Of a DNA stretch of 6,542 nucleotides, positions 5,932-6,542 are shown in pieces. Each line of letters begins with the position of its first letter. Position 1 is the stretch's first letter. The translations under genes and the position numbers were made by a program. The stretch is from Candidatus Margulisiibacteriota bacterium (lineage in GTDB: Bacteria > Margulisbacteria > WOR-1 > JAUWWO01), in contig JAUWWO010000025.1 in NCBI GenBank assembly GCA_030616825.1, positions 1 to 6,542 on the forward strand, read 5' to 3'. Under the pieces are notes generated by a model, which saw nothing but the letters and a program-made list of their open reading frames with translations, made no database searches and was not told the origin of the DNA.

Positions 5932-6441
5932 ATGATATTGAAAGGCAAAGCCAGGCGTTTCAAACAAAACAACGACATTAATACGGATTACATAATATCC
6001 GGACGTTACAAGTTTAAAATCCAGGATCCAAATGAACTTGCCAAGCATGTAATGGAAGACCTTGATCCCGACTTTGCCGCAAAGAGACTGAAGAAGGGCG
6101 ATTTTATTGTAGCCGGCAGAAACTTTGGTTGTGGCTCATCAAGGGAGCAGGCACCTCAGGCTATAAAATATGCTGGTCTCTCAGCAGTGATTGCCAAATC
6201 CTTTGCCAGGATATTTTATCGCAATTCTTTTAACCTTGGGCTCCCAGCAATTGAAGCAGATACAGATACAATTGAAGAAGGAGATGAGCTTGAGGTTGAT
6301 CTTGATAAGGGTAGTATAAAGAACAAAACAAAGAATAAAGAAATCAAAATCGCTCTACTTCCCAAGACAATGCAGATCCTTCTCTCAGATGGCGGCCTTG
6401 TAGAACACTTCAAAAAACACGGCGGGTTTAAGCTGAGGTAA
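5932..6441 (+). CDS. leuD: Aconitase-family hydro-lyase small (swivel) subunit, LeuD type
   Basis: This is the small subunit that completes the active site of LeuC. The 169 residues fit the archaeal/Thermotoga-type small subunit (about 160-170) and not the 201-residue E. coli LeuD. Landmarks are INTDYIISG (16-24), VAGRNFGCGSSREQA (60-74) and IAKSFARIFYRNSFN (87-101), all typical. The loop that sets substrate choice in this family reads YKFKIQDP (about 26-33), different from the YLRT of methanogen homoaconitase and one residue longer, so the substrate is uncertain. A GTG at 5923 would add three residues, but the Shine-Dalgarno spacing favours the ATG. It lies 23 bases after leuC and 6 bases before dtd, evidently in one operon. 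Confidence 0.9.
   Translation: MILKGKARRFKQNNDINTDYIISGRYKFKIQDPNELAKHVMEDLDPDFAAKRLKKGDFIVAGRNFGCGSSREQAPQAIKYAGLSAVIAKSFARIFYRNSFNLGLPAIEADTDTIEEGDELEVDLDKGSIKNKTKNKEIKIALLPKTMQILLSDGGLVEHFKKHGGFKLR
6435..6439 (+). promoter_or_regulatory. Shine-Dalgarno GAGGT for dtd overlapping the leuD stop
   Basis: GAGGT lies 8 bases before the ATG at 6448 and its last base is the first of the leuD TAA, which ties translation of dtd to leuD. Confidence 0.6.
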
Positions 6442-6447
6442 CTCACC

Positions 6448-6542
6448 ATGCGAGCAGTTGTTCAGAGAGCTTCAAGGGCACATGTAGAGGTCGAAGGAAA
6501 GACCATTGCCAGGATTTCAAAAGGTCTTGTCGTCTTTGCAGG
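6448..6542 (+). CDS. dtd: D-aminoacyl-tRNA deacylase, N-terminal part (cut by window edge)
   Basis: Only the first 31 codons are in the window. They begin MRAVVQRASRAHVEVEG and continue to ISKGLVVFA, matching the N-terminal beta-strand region of bacterial Dtd (E. coli MIALIQRVTRASVTVEG, then GLLVLLG). The enzyme removes D-amino acids, and glycine from mis-charged tRNA-Ala, as a small cytoplasmic homodimer. The catalytic motifs lie beyond the edge, so activity cannot be judged. The 6-base gap after leuD and the Shine-Dalgarno site on the leuD stop place it in the same operon. Confidence 0.88.
   Translation, partial: MRAVVQRASRAHVEVEGKTIARISKGLVVFA

Overview
The window is ordinary bacterial coding DNA: a compact, gene-dense chromosomal segment with a divergent promoter region near 2643-2787. 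The sigma-70-type promoter hexamers, the Shine-Dalgarno sites and the gene content (rnc, pyrC, leuCD, dtd) all point to a bacterium. I cannot assign a phylum. The GC-rich 19-bp palindrome embedded in the rnc reading frame resembles short interspersed palindromes I associate with uncultivated lineages such as Omnitrophota or Patescibacteria, and a complete pyrC and leuCD fit the former better. That is only a weak guess.

Left of the divergent region, on the minus strand, lie rnc (ribonuclease III), pyrC (dihydroorotase, GTG start) and a 118-residue protein of unknown function. Each pair is separated by 3 bases, so they almost certainly form one transcription unit. The unit ends in a peculiar stretch (about 72-184) where a 10-bp tandem array faces an 11-bp tandem array with a complementary core. 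The stop codon of the 118-residue gene lies inside the second array.

Right of it, on the plus strand, a perfect-consensus promoter (TTGACA, 18 bp, TATAAT) and a perfect 16-bp palindrome in the leader precede two tandem paralogous genes for helical-repeat proteins of about 300 residues. Their family is not recognised. These run without real gaps into leuC (4-base overlap), leuD and the start of dtd (D-aminoacyl-tRNA deacylase), which is cut by the right edge. Gene spacing suggests one operon of at least five genes.

The housekeeping genes act in RNA processing (rnc), pyrimidine synthesis (pyrC), a two-subunit aconitase-family hydro-lyase probably in leucine biosynthesis (leuCD), and tRNA proofreading (dtd). 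The points most worth a second look are the uncharacterised paralogous repeat proteins and their control region, the Asp-to-Asn change in a metal-binding position of RNase III, the palindromic element coding for the RNase III tail, the unusual specificity loop of LeuD, and the facing 10/11-bp arrays.
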